Origin: UBA4717 sp002404395
GTDB taxonomy: Bacteria; Bacillota; Clostridia; Oscillospirales; CAG-272
Assembly: GCA_937902275.1 (NCBI GenBank)
Contig: CALFNW010000077.1
Location: 1-56,298, forward strand
Direction: 5' to 3'
DNA length: 56,298 nt
Part shown: in pieces, positions 23,588 to 32,981 of the stretch
Layout of the letters: the number at the start of each line of letters is the position of its first letter
Position numbering within the stretch: the first letter of the stretch is position 1
The notes under the pieces: model-generated
What the model was told of the DNA's origin: nothing
Seen by the model: the letters and a program-made list of their open reading frames with translations, nothing else
Database searches by the model: none
Position numbers and translations under genes: made by a program

Positions 23588-25483
23588 TTATATTTTGCTT
23601 GCCTTGCGACAGCGGCGCGCCGCTGTGGTCAGTCCGATCATCAGCCAGAAAATCAGATATACTCTGTAGTTGTACCATATATAATCGGTCATGCCCTGAG
23701 CAAGCACTGCGGCGATGCCGCACATCATTGCCGCCGGCACGAGCTTTGATCTTCCGGTTTCGTATTTTTGAAAGGTCAGGACGCCCTGTACATACAACAG
23801 CATTACGGCGATAAACAGAATAAGCGCGAATATACCGTGCTCTACGGTAAGCTGCAGGAAAAGGTTGTGTGAGTGCGGGGCGCTTTCTATACCCGAGAGC
23901 GAATACTTCGGGTAGATTTCCGAGAAAGCGGCGGTTCCCGTTCCGATTCCGAATAACCAGGTATCTTTTAGCATCTTTACTGCGCCTTGCCAGATGTTAA
24001 AGCGATAGGAGGTGGAGGAGTCTGCGAGATTTCCGATACTCATAAAGCGGTTCATTACGGATGAGGGAAGAACGAGGGGCGCAAACGGCAGCCCGAGTAT
24101 GCCCGCAAAAATCAGGATCAGGAATTTTTCGCTGTATGCCAAGAGAAAGAGGAACATACCGAGCAAAAAACCGAGCCATGCACCGCGCGACCAGGTAAAG
24201 ATAAGGCAGACCGCGCCCGCGGCAAAACATACGAGCGAAAAGGCTCCGGACTTGCGTTTATTATCGGTGAGTATCAGCGCAAAGGCAAGCGGCAACAGCA
24301 TTATCAGATACTCGGCAAGCACGTTCGGGTTTTCAAAGGTGGAGACCACGCGTCCCGAAATATCCGAGAACATATCTGTGTCCTGCCAGGTAGTGGCACT
24401 TGTACCGAACACATATTGATATATTCCGTAAGCCGAGACTGCGAGCATTGCTGCAAGCGTGCCGTACAGGCATTTGTTGAGCCATTCGGAAGTGCGGATC
24501 AGATTTGCTACGAGAAAGTATGCGAGCAAAAATACCGTATAAACCAAAGCCGGCTTCATACTGCCGCTGCGATTTGCCGATACAATTCCGCCCGAAAGCG
24601 TTACAAGTGCAAAGGCAAGTATCGCAATATCGGTAAGGTTTAACTTAAGGCTGCGTTTCCCGCGTAAAAGCTTGATCAGAAAAGCGAACATTACAAACAT
24701 AGCCAGACCGACAAGCAGCATAGTGGGAGCAAACGGAGCGGAAACAATAAGACACAATACTCCGAATTCGGGGATCGCAAGCACCGCGTATGCAAAAAAC
24801 AATAAGCAGATCAGCGCAATGACATAAAGCGGGGAGATAAAAAATGTCAAAAGTCCGCAACCCATTCCAATCAGAAACGGGGTATACATATGGTCGCGTT
24901 TGGTCTTATTTGCGGTGAAGCTTTCGCGTCTGGCTCCGATCACGTCGAAAAGCAACTTTGATGTGAGGCGGTTTTCACATAGCGATACAGCGAGCGGCTG
25001 ACTTGAAAACATCAGCGGCAGTGCCATTATCATAAGAAAAGCGCCGGTTAAAAGCGGAGTGTAGTCAAGCTCCCCGACTGCGGTTTTTTCAAAGGCATTT
25101 TTGATCAGAAATACAATTTCCGTGTAAAGTCCGAACGATACCAGAAATACGCCGTGAACCTTTTGAGAAGAATACAACAGACTGTCGATAAATCGGTTGA
25201 CCGCCGCGAGAACACGGCTGTTTTCAAAAGATGAAGCGACTGCTTTTTTGAAAGGCAGCGCCACGCGCTCGGTAAAGCGCAGACGTTTCAGCAATGTGCG
25301 TATAAGCGAGTTCTCGTATGCCTGATTTTCTTTATCGTATGCGGTAAACATTCTGCCGAAAAATCCGTTTTCCGCTTTGCTTTTGATGTTTGAAGCAAGC
25401 TTTAACAGAAATCCGACAATTATACTTTGACAGAAAAGCGCCTTTAGCGAGACCTTTTTCTTTTCGGGTCGATTCAAATTCAT
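23588..25483 (-). CDS. O-antigen ligase / Wzy polymerase-like membrane protein
   Basis: A 631-residue polytopic protein with at least ten hydrophobic segments and a Wzy_C-type core. The core includes NPNVLAEYLIMLLPLAFAL, TWSRGAWLGF and the large external loop motif SAPHSHNLFLQLTVEHG, with the paired Arg and His residues typical of the WaaL/Wzy fold. In Gram-positives such proteins polymerise or attach surface glycans. An unusual hydrophilic N-terminal part of about 100 residues precedes the core. The start overlaps the trmD stop as ATGA, so it is co-expressed with rimM-trmD. Two DUF4330-like genes follow. The glycan substrate is unknown. Confidence 0.85.
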   Translation of the reverse strand: MNLNRPEKKKVSLKALFCQSIIVGFLLKLASNIKSKAENGFFGRMFTAYDKENQAYENSLIRTLLKRLRFTERVALPFKKAVASSFENSRVLAAVNRFIDSLLYSSQKVHGVFLVSFGLYTEIVFLIKNAFEKTAVGELDYTPLLTGAFLMIMALPLMFSSQPLAVSLCENRLTSKLLFDVIGARRESFTANKTKRDHMYTPFLIGMGCGLLTFFISPLYVIALICLLFFAYAVLAIPEFGVLCLIVSAPFAPTMLLVGLAMFVMFAFLIKLLRGKRSLKLNLTDIAILAFALVTLSGGIVSANRSGSMKPALVYTVFLLAYFLVANLIRTSEWLNKCLYGTLAAMLAVSAYGIYQYVFGTSATTWQDTDMFSDISGRVVSTFENPNVLAEYLIMLLPLAFALILTDNKRKSGAFSLVCFAAGAVCLIFTWSRGAWLGFLLGMFLFLLAYSEKFLILIFAGILGLPFAPLVLPSSVMNRFMSIGNLADSSTSYRFNIWQGAVKMLKDTWLFGIGTGTAAFSEIYPKYSLSGIESAPHSHNLFLQLTVEHGIFALILFIAVMLLYVQGVLTFQKYETGRSKLVPAAMMCGIAAVLAQGMTDYIWYNYRVYLIFWLMIGLTTAARRCRKASKI

Positions 25484-26190
25484 ACCTCCTCGGTGTTTGA
25501 TTTCTCAAGCAGATCGGGCCGCAGGCGGCGTGTTTTCTCAAGCGCCCGTTCAAGCCGCCACTTGTCAATGTTTTCATGATGTCCGCTGATGAGCACGTCC
25601 GGAACGAGACGGCCCCGGAAATCGTAAGGACGCGTATATTGCGGATATTCAAGCATACCCGACGATATGCTTTCAAGCTCGTAGCATTCCTTGTCGGAAA
25701 GCACTCCGTCGATCATTCGCGATACGCAGTCAACGACTATGCACGCCGGCAACTCTCCGCCGGTAAGCACGTAGTCGCCGATGGACAGCTCCTCATCGAC
25801 TATCTCATCAATTATTCGCTGATCCACACCCTCATAGTGACCGCAAAGCAAGATCAGGTTATCATAGTCAAGCAGTTCCGCCGCTTTTTTTTGCGTGAAA
25901 CGTTCACCTTGCGGAGACATATATATTACCCGTCTTGCCTCTTTGGGAATTCCTTTCGTCTTTTCGAGGATCGCTTCATAACAGCCGTAGATCGGAACGG
26001 GGCTCATAAGCATTCCCATTCCGCCGCCGTAGGGGGTGTCGTCAACGCGCCGATGCTTGTTTTGCGAGTAATCGCGTATATTGTGAGCATATACCTCAAT
26101 TATTCCCGCTGCCTGAGCGCGTCCGATGATGCTTTCGCCGAGCACCCGTTCGATCAGTTCCGGGAATAGAGTCATAATATCAAAGCGCAA
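25480..26190 (-). CDS. trmD: tRNA (guanine37-N1)-methyltransferase TrmD
   Basis: TrmD methylates G37 next to the anticodon and prevents frameshifting. The 236-residue SPOUT enzyme shows RFDIMTLFPELIERVL, RRVDDTPYGGGMGM, ILLCGHYEGVDQRI and IGDYVLTGGELPA, the trefoil-knot SAM site. It starts with the rare TTG at 26190: GGAGGT lies 5 nt upstream and the family N-terminus begins there. rimM lies 18 bp upstream. The usual downstream partner rplS is not here but at 38.5 kb. Confidence 0.97.
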   Translation of the reverse strand: MRFDIMTLFPELIERVLGESIIGRAQAAGIIEVYAHNIRDYSQNKHRRVDDTPYGGGMGMLMSPVPIYGCYEAILEKTKGIPKEARRVIYMSPQGERFTQKKAAELLDYDNLILLCGHYEGVDQRIIDEIVDEELSIGDYVLTGGELPACIVVDCVSRMIDGVLSDKECYELESISSGMLEYPQYTRPYDFRGRLVPDVLISGHHENIDKWRLERALEKTRRLRPDLLEKSNTEEV

Positions 26191-26208
26191 ATCGTACCTC
26201 CGTAAAAG

Positions 26209-26733
26209 TCAGTCTTCAAACATACCGGGAATGGTGTCTATCGTGATTCCTTTTTTGACGTCAATTTCATATATAAACTCATCGACTGCCGGAATCAACA
26301 CTTCCTTGCCGGCGTCGGTAGTGACTACGTATATATCCGAGGCTACGCTTTCAAAAACGTCGGTCAGCTTGCCGAGACGTTCTCCGTTTGAGCGTCTGAA
26401 CACGTCAAGTCCTATCATATCCGCAATGAAAGCCGCGTCCTCGGCAAGCGGAATATTCTCGCGCTCTGCATATACTATGTGATTTTTCAAAAGAAGCGCC
26501 GCGTTCATGTCATCGACCCCGTGAAGTTTCACTAACGCGCACTTTTTATGTTCCGAGGCTTTTTCAAGCTCGTATCCGAAAAATTCTCCGTTTCGTTTTT
26601 TTGTATACAGCTTCGGCAGTGCGCACAATACGTCAACGCTGTCGCACCATGACTCGATCTTCACAAAGCCCTTGACTCCGTGGGTATTTATGATCTTTCC
26701 GCATTCAATCAGATTCGCTTCGTTCATATTCAT
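26209..26733 (-). CDS. rimM: Ribosome maturation factor RimM
   Basis: RimM helps assemble the 30S head around S19. The 174-residue protein has the N-terminal barrel motif IINTHGVKGFVKIESWCD and the PRC-barrel end DIYVVTTDAGKEVLIPAVDEFIYEIDV, with the closing GMFED. Length is standard. AAGGAC is just before ATG 26733; a second ATG at 26727 is possible. It is the first gene of its operon, with a promoter at 26754-26782; rpsP and the KH-domain gene that often precede it are absent. Confidence 0.95.
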   Translation of the reverse strand: MNMNEANLIECGKIINTHGVKGFVKIESWCDSVDVLCALPKLYTKKRNGEFFGYELEKASEHKKCALVKLHGVDDMNAALLLKNHIVYAERENIPLAEDAAFIADMIGLDVFRRSNGERLGKLTDVFESVASDIYVVTTDAGKEVLIPAVDEFIYEIDVKKGITIDTIPGMFED

Positions 26734-26753
26734 ATCCGTCCTTAAGTTTTTAT

Positions 26754-26782
26754 ATTATAGCACATATCGGGTATTTGCGCAA
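26754..26782 (-). promoter_or_regulatory. Promoter of the rimM-trmD operon
   Basis: TTGCGC (26782-26777), 17-bp spacer, TATAAT (26759-26754) on the minus strand, about 20 bp before the rimM start. The divergent amidase gene begins 100 bp further on; no equally good plus-strand promoter was seen. Confidence 0.6.
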
Positions 26783-26881
26783 TATTTTGCAGGCGTGAAA
26801 ACAATTTTTAGATTTTCGGTATCAGAAATGCGAAAAAAACATAAAATCAAATATAACAAGTGTTTCGGGAGAGCTTTTGCG

Positions 26882-27661
26882 ATGAATAAAGACAGATCCT
26901 TTTCAAAAAATGTACCGTTCGGGTGCCGCGAGTCAAGCAAAGTCAAAAGCAATTGGCTTGAATTTCTGGCGTTTTCAATACTGCTTGCGCTTATTGTCGG
27001 AGGTCTCGGGTATATAGGATATCACATTTGCCGCGAGGACAGCATCAAGGCTCAGGCGGATATAAACGCTGCACCTGCCGTTGTTATTGATGCCGGACAC
27101 GGCGGTATGGACGGAGGGGCGACCGGCGTTAACGGAGTACCGGAAAAAAAACTGAACCTGGAGCTTGCCGAAAAAACCGCCGCATTATGCCGTCTGAACG
27201 GTATGAATGTTATTATGACGCGCGACTCGGATCGCTCGCTCGGCGAGGATGCGCCGAAAGGCAAGCGCAAGATGACCGATCTTGTAAAGCGCTTGGAAAT
27301 TGCAAACGCAAATCCGGACGCGGTGTTTTTCAGTATACATATGAACAAGTATCCGATGTCCGTTTGCCGTGGGCTTCAGGTTTGGTATTCTCCGAACAAC
27401 AGCGGCAGCAAACGGCTCGCGGATATTGTGGAGAGCGGAATAAAGAGCGGTTTACAGACGGACAATTACCGTGAAAGCAAGAAAGCAGGCTCTGCCATAT
27501 ATTTACTTGATCGGATGAAAAATCCGGCAATTTTGGTCGAGTGCGGCTTTTTGTCAAACGAAGAAGAGTGCACGCTTTTGTGTTCAAATGAGTATCAGGC
27601 CAAGCTTGCCGTCTGCTTTTGCGGCTCGATATCCGCATTCATATCCGGAAACGAGACTTGA
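26882..27661 (+). CDS. cwlD: N-acetylmuramoyl-L-alanine amidase (Amidase_3), CwlD-like
   Basis: This enzyme cleaves the bond between MurNAc and L-Ala in peptidoglycan. The 259-residue protein has a basic N-terminus, one membrane segment (FLAFSILLALIVGGLGYIGY) and the zinc amidase domain. Domain motifs are VVIDAGHGGMDGGA (first zinc His), the Glu in EKKLNLELA, FFSIHMNKYP (second His) and LVECGFLSNEEE (catalytic Glu). In spore formers CwlD makes muramic lactam in the cortex; here the name is by domain layout only. ATG 26882 is chosen by GGGAGA about 9 nt upstream; an in-frame ATG at 26828 lacks a site. It converges with radA. Confidence 0.85.
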   Translation: MNKDRSFSKNVPFGCRESSKVKSNWLEFLAFSILLALIVGGLGYIGYHICREDSIKAQADINAAPAVVIDAGHGGMDGGATGVNGVPEKKLNLELAEKTAALCRLNGMNVIMTRDSDRSLGEDAPKGKRKMTDLVKRLEIANANPDAVFFSIHMNKYPMSVCRGLQVWYSPNNSGSKRLADIVESGIKSGLQTDNYRESKKAGSAIYLLDRMKNPAILVECGFLSNEEECTLLCSNEYQAKLAVCFCGSISAFISGNET

Positions 27662-27720
27662 GCTTTACGCTTTCGCTTTTTCGGGTGGCTTCATATGACG
27701 CTGATGAGGTATGCTTCGGC

Positions 27721-29112
27721 TCAGTCGTCACCGTGTTTACAGTAAGCAAGCGCTTCAAATACACTTTTTATCGGAATGATCTTTACGTTCGGGTACTTTG
27801 AGACTTCAAGTTTTTCCATATTTTTGTGCGGTACAAGGATCTTGGTGAATCCGAGCCTTGAGGCTTCGGAGACCCGTTTTTCGGCTTCTGTGACCGCGCG
27901 TACCTCGCCCGAAAGTCCGATCTCGCCGATTGCTATTATGCTGTTTTCAATCGGAATATCACGCAAGCCCGAGATCAGTGCAAGGGCGGCGGCAAGATCG
28001 GCGGCAGGCTCGTCGAGTCTGAGACCTCCGACTACGTTCAGATACACGTCGTTTGTATAGAACTTGAGTCCGAGTCTTTTTTCAAGCACGGCGATGAGCA
28101 GGCAAAGGCGGTTGTAGTCCATGCCGTTTGCGGTCCGACGCGGTGCAGGAAATGAGGTCGGAGCCACAAGTGCCTGTATTTCAGCGGTCACCGGACGTGT
28201 GCCTTCCATCACGCAGACCGCACAACTGCCCGAAACACCGTCGCGGCGGTCGGCAAGCAGCATTTCCGAAGGATTCGGGACCTCTTTAAGCCCGCGGTCG
28301 GTCATTTCAAAGAGTCCGATCTCGTTTGTAGATCCATAGCGATTCTTTATTGCGCGTATCATGCGGTAGGAGCGTATTTTTTCTCCCTCAAAGCTGAGCA
28401 CTGCATCGACCATATGCTCAAGCACCTTCGGACCGGCAATTCCGCCTTCCTTGTTTACATGGCCGACTAAAATTACCGATATTCCTTCATTCTTGGCTTT
28501 GGAGATCAATGTCAGCGCACATTCGCGCACCTGAGCAATACTGCCGGGGGCGGATGATACGCCCTCGCTGTACATGGTTTGGATCGAATCGACGATAAGT
28601 ATATCGAATTTCTGCTTTTCGGTCTGTTTTATTATCGCTTCGATCGACGTTTCGGTAAGCAGGTACAGGCTTTTTGCGGAATCGACTCCGTCAAGGCGTT
28701 TGGCGCGCAGCTTGATCTGGTCGCGCGATTCTTCACCCGAAACGTAAAGCACTTTTCGGGCGCCGTCGGCAAGTGTTTTGCAGATCTGTAAAAGCAATGT
28801 GGATTTTCCGATTCCCGGTTCGCCGGCGAGTAAGATCACCGAACCGTCAACAAGTCCGCCGCCGAGCACTCGGTCAAGCTCTCCGATCCCGGTCTGTTCA
28901 CGGCTTGTTTTTGAAACTTCATAGTCGGAGAACAGCACCGTTTCGTTTTCGTATTTCGGAGGCAGACGTTTCACGGCTTTTTTTTCAAGTTCGGCCTCTT
29001 TTTCAAGTTCGACCGCCGAGTTCCATGCTCCGCATACCGGGCATTTTCCGAACCATTTGGCTGATTTAGAGCCGCATTCGGCACATTCAAACACAGATTT
29101 CTGATTCTTCAT
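27721..29112 (-). CDS. radA: DNA repair protein RadA/Sms
   Basis: RadA is a RecA-like helicase that extends recombination intermediates and helps in repair. The 463-residue protein has the N-terminal C4 zinc finger (FECAECGSKSAKWFGKCPVC), Walker A LAGEPGIGKSTLL and the RadA-specific motif KNRYG (a variant of KNRFG). A Lon-like C-terminal domain contains DLAAALALISG. ATG 29112 follows GAGAGGG at about 10 nt. The upstream neighbour is a histidine kinase gene, 16 bp away. The stop is convergent with the amidase gene; no clear terminator was seen in the 59-bp gap. Confidence 0.96.
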   Translation of the reverse strand: MKNQKSVFECAECGSKSAKWFGKCPVCGAWNSAVELEKEAELEKKAVKRLPPKYENETVLFSDYEVSKTSREQTGIGELDRVLGGGLVDGSVILLAGEPGIGKSTLLLQICKTLADGARKVLYVSGEESRDQIKLRAKRLDGVDSAKSLYLLTETSIEAIIKQTEKQKFDILIVDSIQTMYSEGVSSAPGSIAQVRECALTLISKAKNEGISVILVGHVNKEGGIAGPKVLEHMVDAVLSFEGEKIRSYRMIRAIKNRYGSTNEIGLFEMTDRGLKEVPNPSEMLLADRRDGVSGSCAVCVMEGTRPVTAEIQALVAPTSFPAPRRTANGMDYNRLCLLIAVLEKRLGLKFYTNDVYLNVVGGLRLDEPAADLAAALALISGLRDIPIENSIIAIGEIGLSGEVRAVTEAEKRVSEASRLGFTKILVPHKNMEKLEVSKYPNVKIIPIKSVFEALAYCKHGDD

Positions 29113-29128
29113 TGCATAGCTGCCCTCT

Positions 29129-30622
29129 CTAACAGTTTTTGACGATCTCGGCTTCGTGTATGCAGGGAAGCGTAAAGGTAAACTCGCAGAATTTTCCGTA
29201 TTCGCTGTGCACCGAGATGCTTTCGCCGTGTGCGTCAATTATGGTCTTGGCGATATACATACCGAGCCCGAGCCCGGTCTTGTCAAGTCCGCGGCTTTTG
29301 TCGCTTTTATAGAATCGGTCAAAAACGAAAGGCAGATCCGCTTCACTTATTCCCTGACCTTCGTTGTATACCGACACGCGGAGCTTTTTGTTCTGCTCTT
29401 TGATGCTGACGCGGTACTTGCCTCCGTTATATGAAAATTTGACCGCGTTATCGCAGATGTTGTAAAGGATCTGATAAATTGCGTCACGATCGGCATATGC
29501 AAACATTTTGTCATGATCGCACAGGAACTCAACGTCAAGCTTTTTTTCTTCAAGCTTTTGCTCAAAACCGATGATGATGACACGAGCCATTTCGCATATA
29601 TCGAATGCCGATTTTACAAACTTGCGCTCACCGGCCTGGATACGGGTTATGTCGAGCAGCGAGCTGACAAGCCTTGAAAGCCGTCTGACTTCATTCCTTA
29701 TGATATCAAGATAGTAGTCATGCTTTTCCGGCGGTATGGTGCCGTCGATTATGCCGTCGATAAAGCCGGAGATCGTTGTCATCGGCGTGCGCAGGTCGTG
29801 CGAAATGTTGGCAAGGAAGCTGCGTCGCGACTCTTCGTTTGACGCAAGCGCGGACGCCATGTCGTTAAAGGCTTCCGCAAGTTCGGAGATCTCGTCGTGA
29901 CCGGTAACGGGAACGCGGATATCGAAGTACCCGGTCGCAAAAGTTTTGGCGGCGCTGTTCATATGTTTGAGCGGGCTTGTGATGCGTTCGCTCAGAAAGT
30001 ATACGGCGACCATGGTGGCGAGCATTATCCACATGGTCGACATGATCACCGTCTGTATCATTTTTTCGTTCAGTCCGGCGATCGTGTATGTGGAGGAACA
30101 CACGAAGACCGCACCGGTATTTGCAAGGTCGCTGTCCTTCAGCGGGATCGCGAATACAAGATATTTCTGATTACTGCTATCAAGCACTGCTTTACCGGCA
30201 AATACTCCCTCGTCAAATGCGGATGAAAGAATACTTTCGGGAACTGTGTCAATATCCGGCGCGGAGTTACGGTTGGTGGTGATATTGTCGCTGTATATTA
30301 TTATCTTTCCGTCGGTATCGGTGATAAACACATCTATGTTCTCGGTGTATACGTCGATGGTATACAGCACACCGCGCAGGGTCTGTCGATTTTTTTCGAT
30401 ATAATCGTCAAGACCGGAATAGTTATGCGACTCGCTTGCATTCTGATACTGAGTGTAAATAAAGCTTCTTACCGTATTGCCGACCCTGGCGAGCGAGTCG
30501 GTTCTTTCGGTTGCCGCAAAGTCGTTTACCGTTGAGCAGAGAACTGCCGAAAGCACCGTGAAGCAAATAATTACGATCAGCATAAAAGCCAGAAAATATT
30601 TGATAAATACACTTTTGAACAT
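29129..30622 (-). CDS. Membrane sensor histidine kinase (orphan)
   Basis: The 497-residue protein has two membrane segments (about 8-30 and 190-210) framing an extracytoplasmic sensor of about 160 residues with a Cache/PAS-like stretch (IDVFITDTDGKIIIYSDN). A HAMP linker, a HisKA helix with H275 in ANISHDLRTPM and a HATPase domain follow (N box ICDNAVKFSYNGG, G boxes NEGQGIS and KTGLGLGMYIAK). It should autophosphorylate H275 and pass phosphate to a response regulator, but no regulator gene is adjacent. ATG 30622 follows AAAGGTG by 5 nt. It lies between the CsaB fusion and radA, suggesting envelope sensing, which is inference. Confidence 0.93.
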   Translation of the reverse strand: MFKSVFIKYFLAFMLIVIICFTVLSAVLCSTVNDFAATERTDSLARVGNTVRSFIYTQYQNASESHNYSGLDDYIEKNRQTLRGVLYTIDVYTENIDVFITDTDGKIIIYSDNITTNRNSAPDIDTVPESILSSAFDEGVFAGKAVLDSSNQKYLVFAIPLKDSDLANTGAVFVCSSTYTIAGLNEKMIQTVIMSTMWIMLATMVAVYFLSERITSPLKHMNSAAKTFATGYFDIRVPVTGHDEISELAEAFNDMASALASNEESRRSFLANISHDLRTPMTTISGFIDGIIDGTIPPEKHDYYLDIIRNEVRRLSRLVSSLLDITRIQAGERKFVKSAFDICEMARVIIIGFEQKLEEKKLDVEFLCDHDKMFAYADRDAIYQILYNICDNAVKFSYNGGKYRVSIKEQNKKLRVSVYNEGQGISEADLPFVFDRFYKSDKSRGLDKTGLGLGMYIAKTIIDAHGESISVHSEYGKFCEFTFTLPCIHEAEIVKNC

Positions 30623-30680
30623 TTTTTCACCTTTCGTAAACCGATCGTGTGTTTTATGCCGACCGCACCCGTAAAAGCGA

Positions 30681-32939
30681 TTAACGATTGTCTGTTTGTC
30701 TGAGCATTGATACCAAAAGCGCGGCGTCCTGTTCGGAAAGCTTTCTGAGCCTTGCCGATTTTTCCGCAAGCGATCTTTTTATATTTTCCGAGCTTTTGAG
30801 TATTTCGTCTGTCATGGATTCAAGCTCGGCGGCGGTGAAGCTTCTTATATCCGCGATAAAAGGCTCGCCGATATAGTTTAAGAAAGCATCGACTTTTCGG
30901 TCGTATGAAAGTCCGATCACCGGCACCGATACCGAGGCGGCAAAGATCAGCAGATGCAAACGCATACTGATCGCAAATTCGCATTTTGCAAGCACGCCTG
31001 TCAGCTCGGTAGCGCAAAGCCCCGAAAGTATCATTCCGCAACCCGCTTTGCTTCGAAGCTTGGAAGTCATCTCGGCATCGACCGTACTTTGAAAGGGAAC
31101 AAATATCGGAATCATACCGGTCTTTTGATGAACGACGCTTATTGCGGCGGCAAGCTCGTCAATAAGCCGTGAATCATAGTCGGCCCGATCGGTTGCCGAG
31201 AGCGTATTGCCCGGACGGACCGAGACCATAAAGAACTTGCGATTCGGGTCGATTCCCTCGCGCTTCAGCACGAAGCGCACCCACTCGGGGTCGGAGTTCA
31301 AGGTGCAAAAAGCGGGGTCGGCGCTGATACGCGCCCTGTCGGCGGCAGCGCTGCATCCGAGCTCGCGTATCAACTCAAGCGAACTCGGTTCCCTTAATGT
31401 GATCATATCGGCGCTGTCGATTATCTGCTTTGCGCGGGCTTTGCTTTTTTCGCTGTAAAGCGGACCTATACCGTTTGCATACAGCACGAGCTTTAGCCCC
31501 AAACGCTTTGCAAGTTTCATTATGCTTACGTAGTAGAGCATACTGCGCTCGCTTGTCCCGTCTTGGATAAGACTGCCGCCGCCGTTTAAGAGGATGCGGG
31601 CGTTCTTCGATCTCATTTCACGGACGATCGCCGGCAGATCATATCGGTTTATTGTGCGCACGCCGTAAAGCTTGCGCATTTTTTTCGGGTTGGCGCAGAG
31701 CACCGTTATGCGGATATCGCGCTTTTCGTGCCTGAGTGAGGATATGAGCGACCTTAAAAGCGTGTCGTCACCGAGATTGCCGTATCCGTAGTAACCGCTG
31801 ATGATCACTTCTCCAGGTTCGCACAGCAATGCGCCGCAGTTTTCATATACATGAAGATAGTCGTCGGTCATCTTTGAGACCGAGTAGTATTCAAGGACTA
31901 CGGAACGATTGTAGCTTCCTATTGCTTCAAGCTCGGACTTCGGCGTGCCGAGCAGTTTTGAAATATCCTCGATCAGGATATCGCCGTTAGCAGGCGCTTC
32001 TCCGCGGCAGGTGAAGTTGTTGAGCTTGGCAGTTTCAAGCATACTCTGTTCAAATATGCCCATGTATCCCTGAGCGCCTGCCAGCACGGTCGGCTTTTCG
32101 GATGCCATTGCTTCGAGCGCGGCGCGGGATACCCCGACAAATATATCCGAAACGGCGATGAAGTCGGCAATATCGGTGCGCGCACCGGCAAGTATCACGG
32201 CGCGCCTCCCGGCGACTCTGTTTGATTCGGCGGCAAGCTTTGAAAGCTCATCAAAGGCATCCCCTCCGCCGACTATGATTATTTCGGTATCCGGGTATTC
32301 GTTTGCGATGCGATATGCGTTCTCCGCAAGCAGAATTGCGGCTCTGGCGACTTCACGGTCGATACGCCCCACGTACAGGATCCGACGCTTGTTCGGATCG
32401 AGCACAAACTCTTTCATGATACCCGAGGCGTTTCTGCCGCGCTTAAACTTGTCGGTGTCGATCCCATTGATCGTGACGGAAATGTTGTCGGGATTTTCCC
32501 CATAGCTCTGAACCAGATAATTCTTCAGGTCCTGACTGACTGCGAGCTGATATTCGCCCCAATCGCTGCATTTTTTATAAAGCGGGGTGAGCTTGAAGTC
32601 GTAATGAGCGGTAGTAATGAACTTGAAGCCCGATTTTTTGGCAAGCAGACCGCAGATAAAGGCGGGAATACGCGCATGGGCGTGAACTATATCGAATTTT
32701 TCACGGTTTATCAGCTTTTTTAAGCCAAAGTAATTTTTTAAAATTGCCTGCGGAGTTTTGCGGTCAAGCGGCAGAGTGACGTGAACGATACCCGCTTCCT
32801 CCAACTCCCTGACATATACGCCGCCGCCGGAGGCGACAAAGATCTCGTGTCCGCGCCGCTTCAACGATTTTGAAAGCTCGACCACATGCGTTTCCGCACC
32901 GCCTATATCAAGCTTCATAAGAGTCATCAATATTTTCAT
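30681..32939 (-). CDS. csaB: Fusion protein: GT4 glycosyltransferase and CsaB-type polysaccharide pyruvyltransferase
   Basis: A 752-residue two-domain protein. Residues 1 to about 370 are a GT-B fold GT4 glycosyltransferase (LDIGGAETHVVELSKSL, NGIDTDKFKRG, ILYVGRIDREV, SRAALEAMASEKPTVL). Residues from about 380 are a polysaccharide pyruvyltransferase of the CsaB family (ISGYYGYGNLGDDTLLRSL, LLNGGGSLIQDGTS, VLYANGIGPL, SMRLHLLIFAASVSVPVIGLSYDRKV). CsaB adds ketal pyruvate to cell-wall polysaccharide, the ligand for SLH-domain proteins. The fusion implies that sugar transfer and pyruvylation act on the same polymer. AGGTG is 5 nt before the start. No SLH protein is in the window. Confidence 0.9.
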   Translation of the reverse strand: MKILMTLMKLDIGGAETHVVELSKSLKRRGHEIFVASGGGVYVRELEEAGIVHVTLPLDRKTPQAILKNYFGLKKLINREKFDIVHAHARIPAFICGLLAKKSGFKFITTAHYDFKLTPLYKKCSDWGEYQLAVSQDLKNYLVQSYGENPDNISVTINGIDTDKFKRGRNASGIMKEFVLDPNKRRILYVGRIDREVARAAILLAENAYRIANEYPDTEIIIVGGGDAFDELSKLAAESNRVAGRRAVILAGARTDIADFIAVSDIFVGVSRAALEAMASEKPTVLAGAQGYMGIFEQSMLETAKLNNFTCRGEAPANGDILIEDISKLLGTPKSELEAIGSYNRSVVLEYYSVSKMTDDYLHVYENCGALLCEPGEVIISGYYGYGNLGDDTLLRSLISSLRHEKRDIRITVLCANPKKMRKLYGVRTINRYDLPAIVREMRSKNARILLNGGGSLIQDGTSERSMLYYVSIMKLAKRLGLKLVLYANGIGPLYSEKSKARAKQIIDSADMITLREPSSLELIRELGCSAAADRARISADPAFCTLNSDPEWVRFVLKREGIDPNRKFFMVSVRPGNTLSATDRADYDSRLIDELAAAISVVHQKTGMIPIFVPFQSTVDAEMTSKLRSKAGCGMILSGLCATELTGVLAKCEFAISMRLHLLIFAASVSVPVIGLSYDRKVDAFLNYIGEPFIADIRSFTAAELESMTDEILKSSENIKRSLAEKSARLRKLSEQDAALLVSMLRQTDNR

Positions 32940-32981
32940 GTGTCACCTGAAAAATATAAATTCCGATCGTGAGGACAAAAG

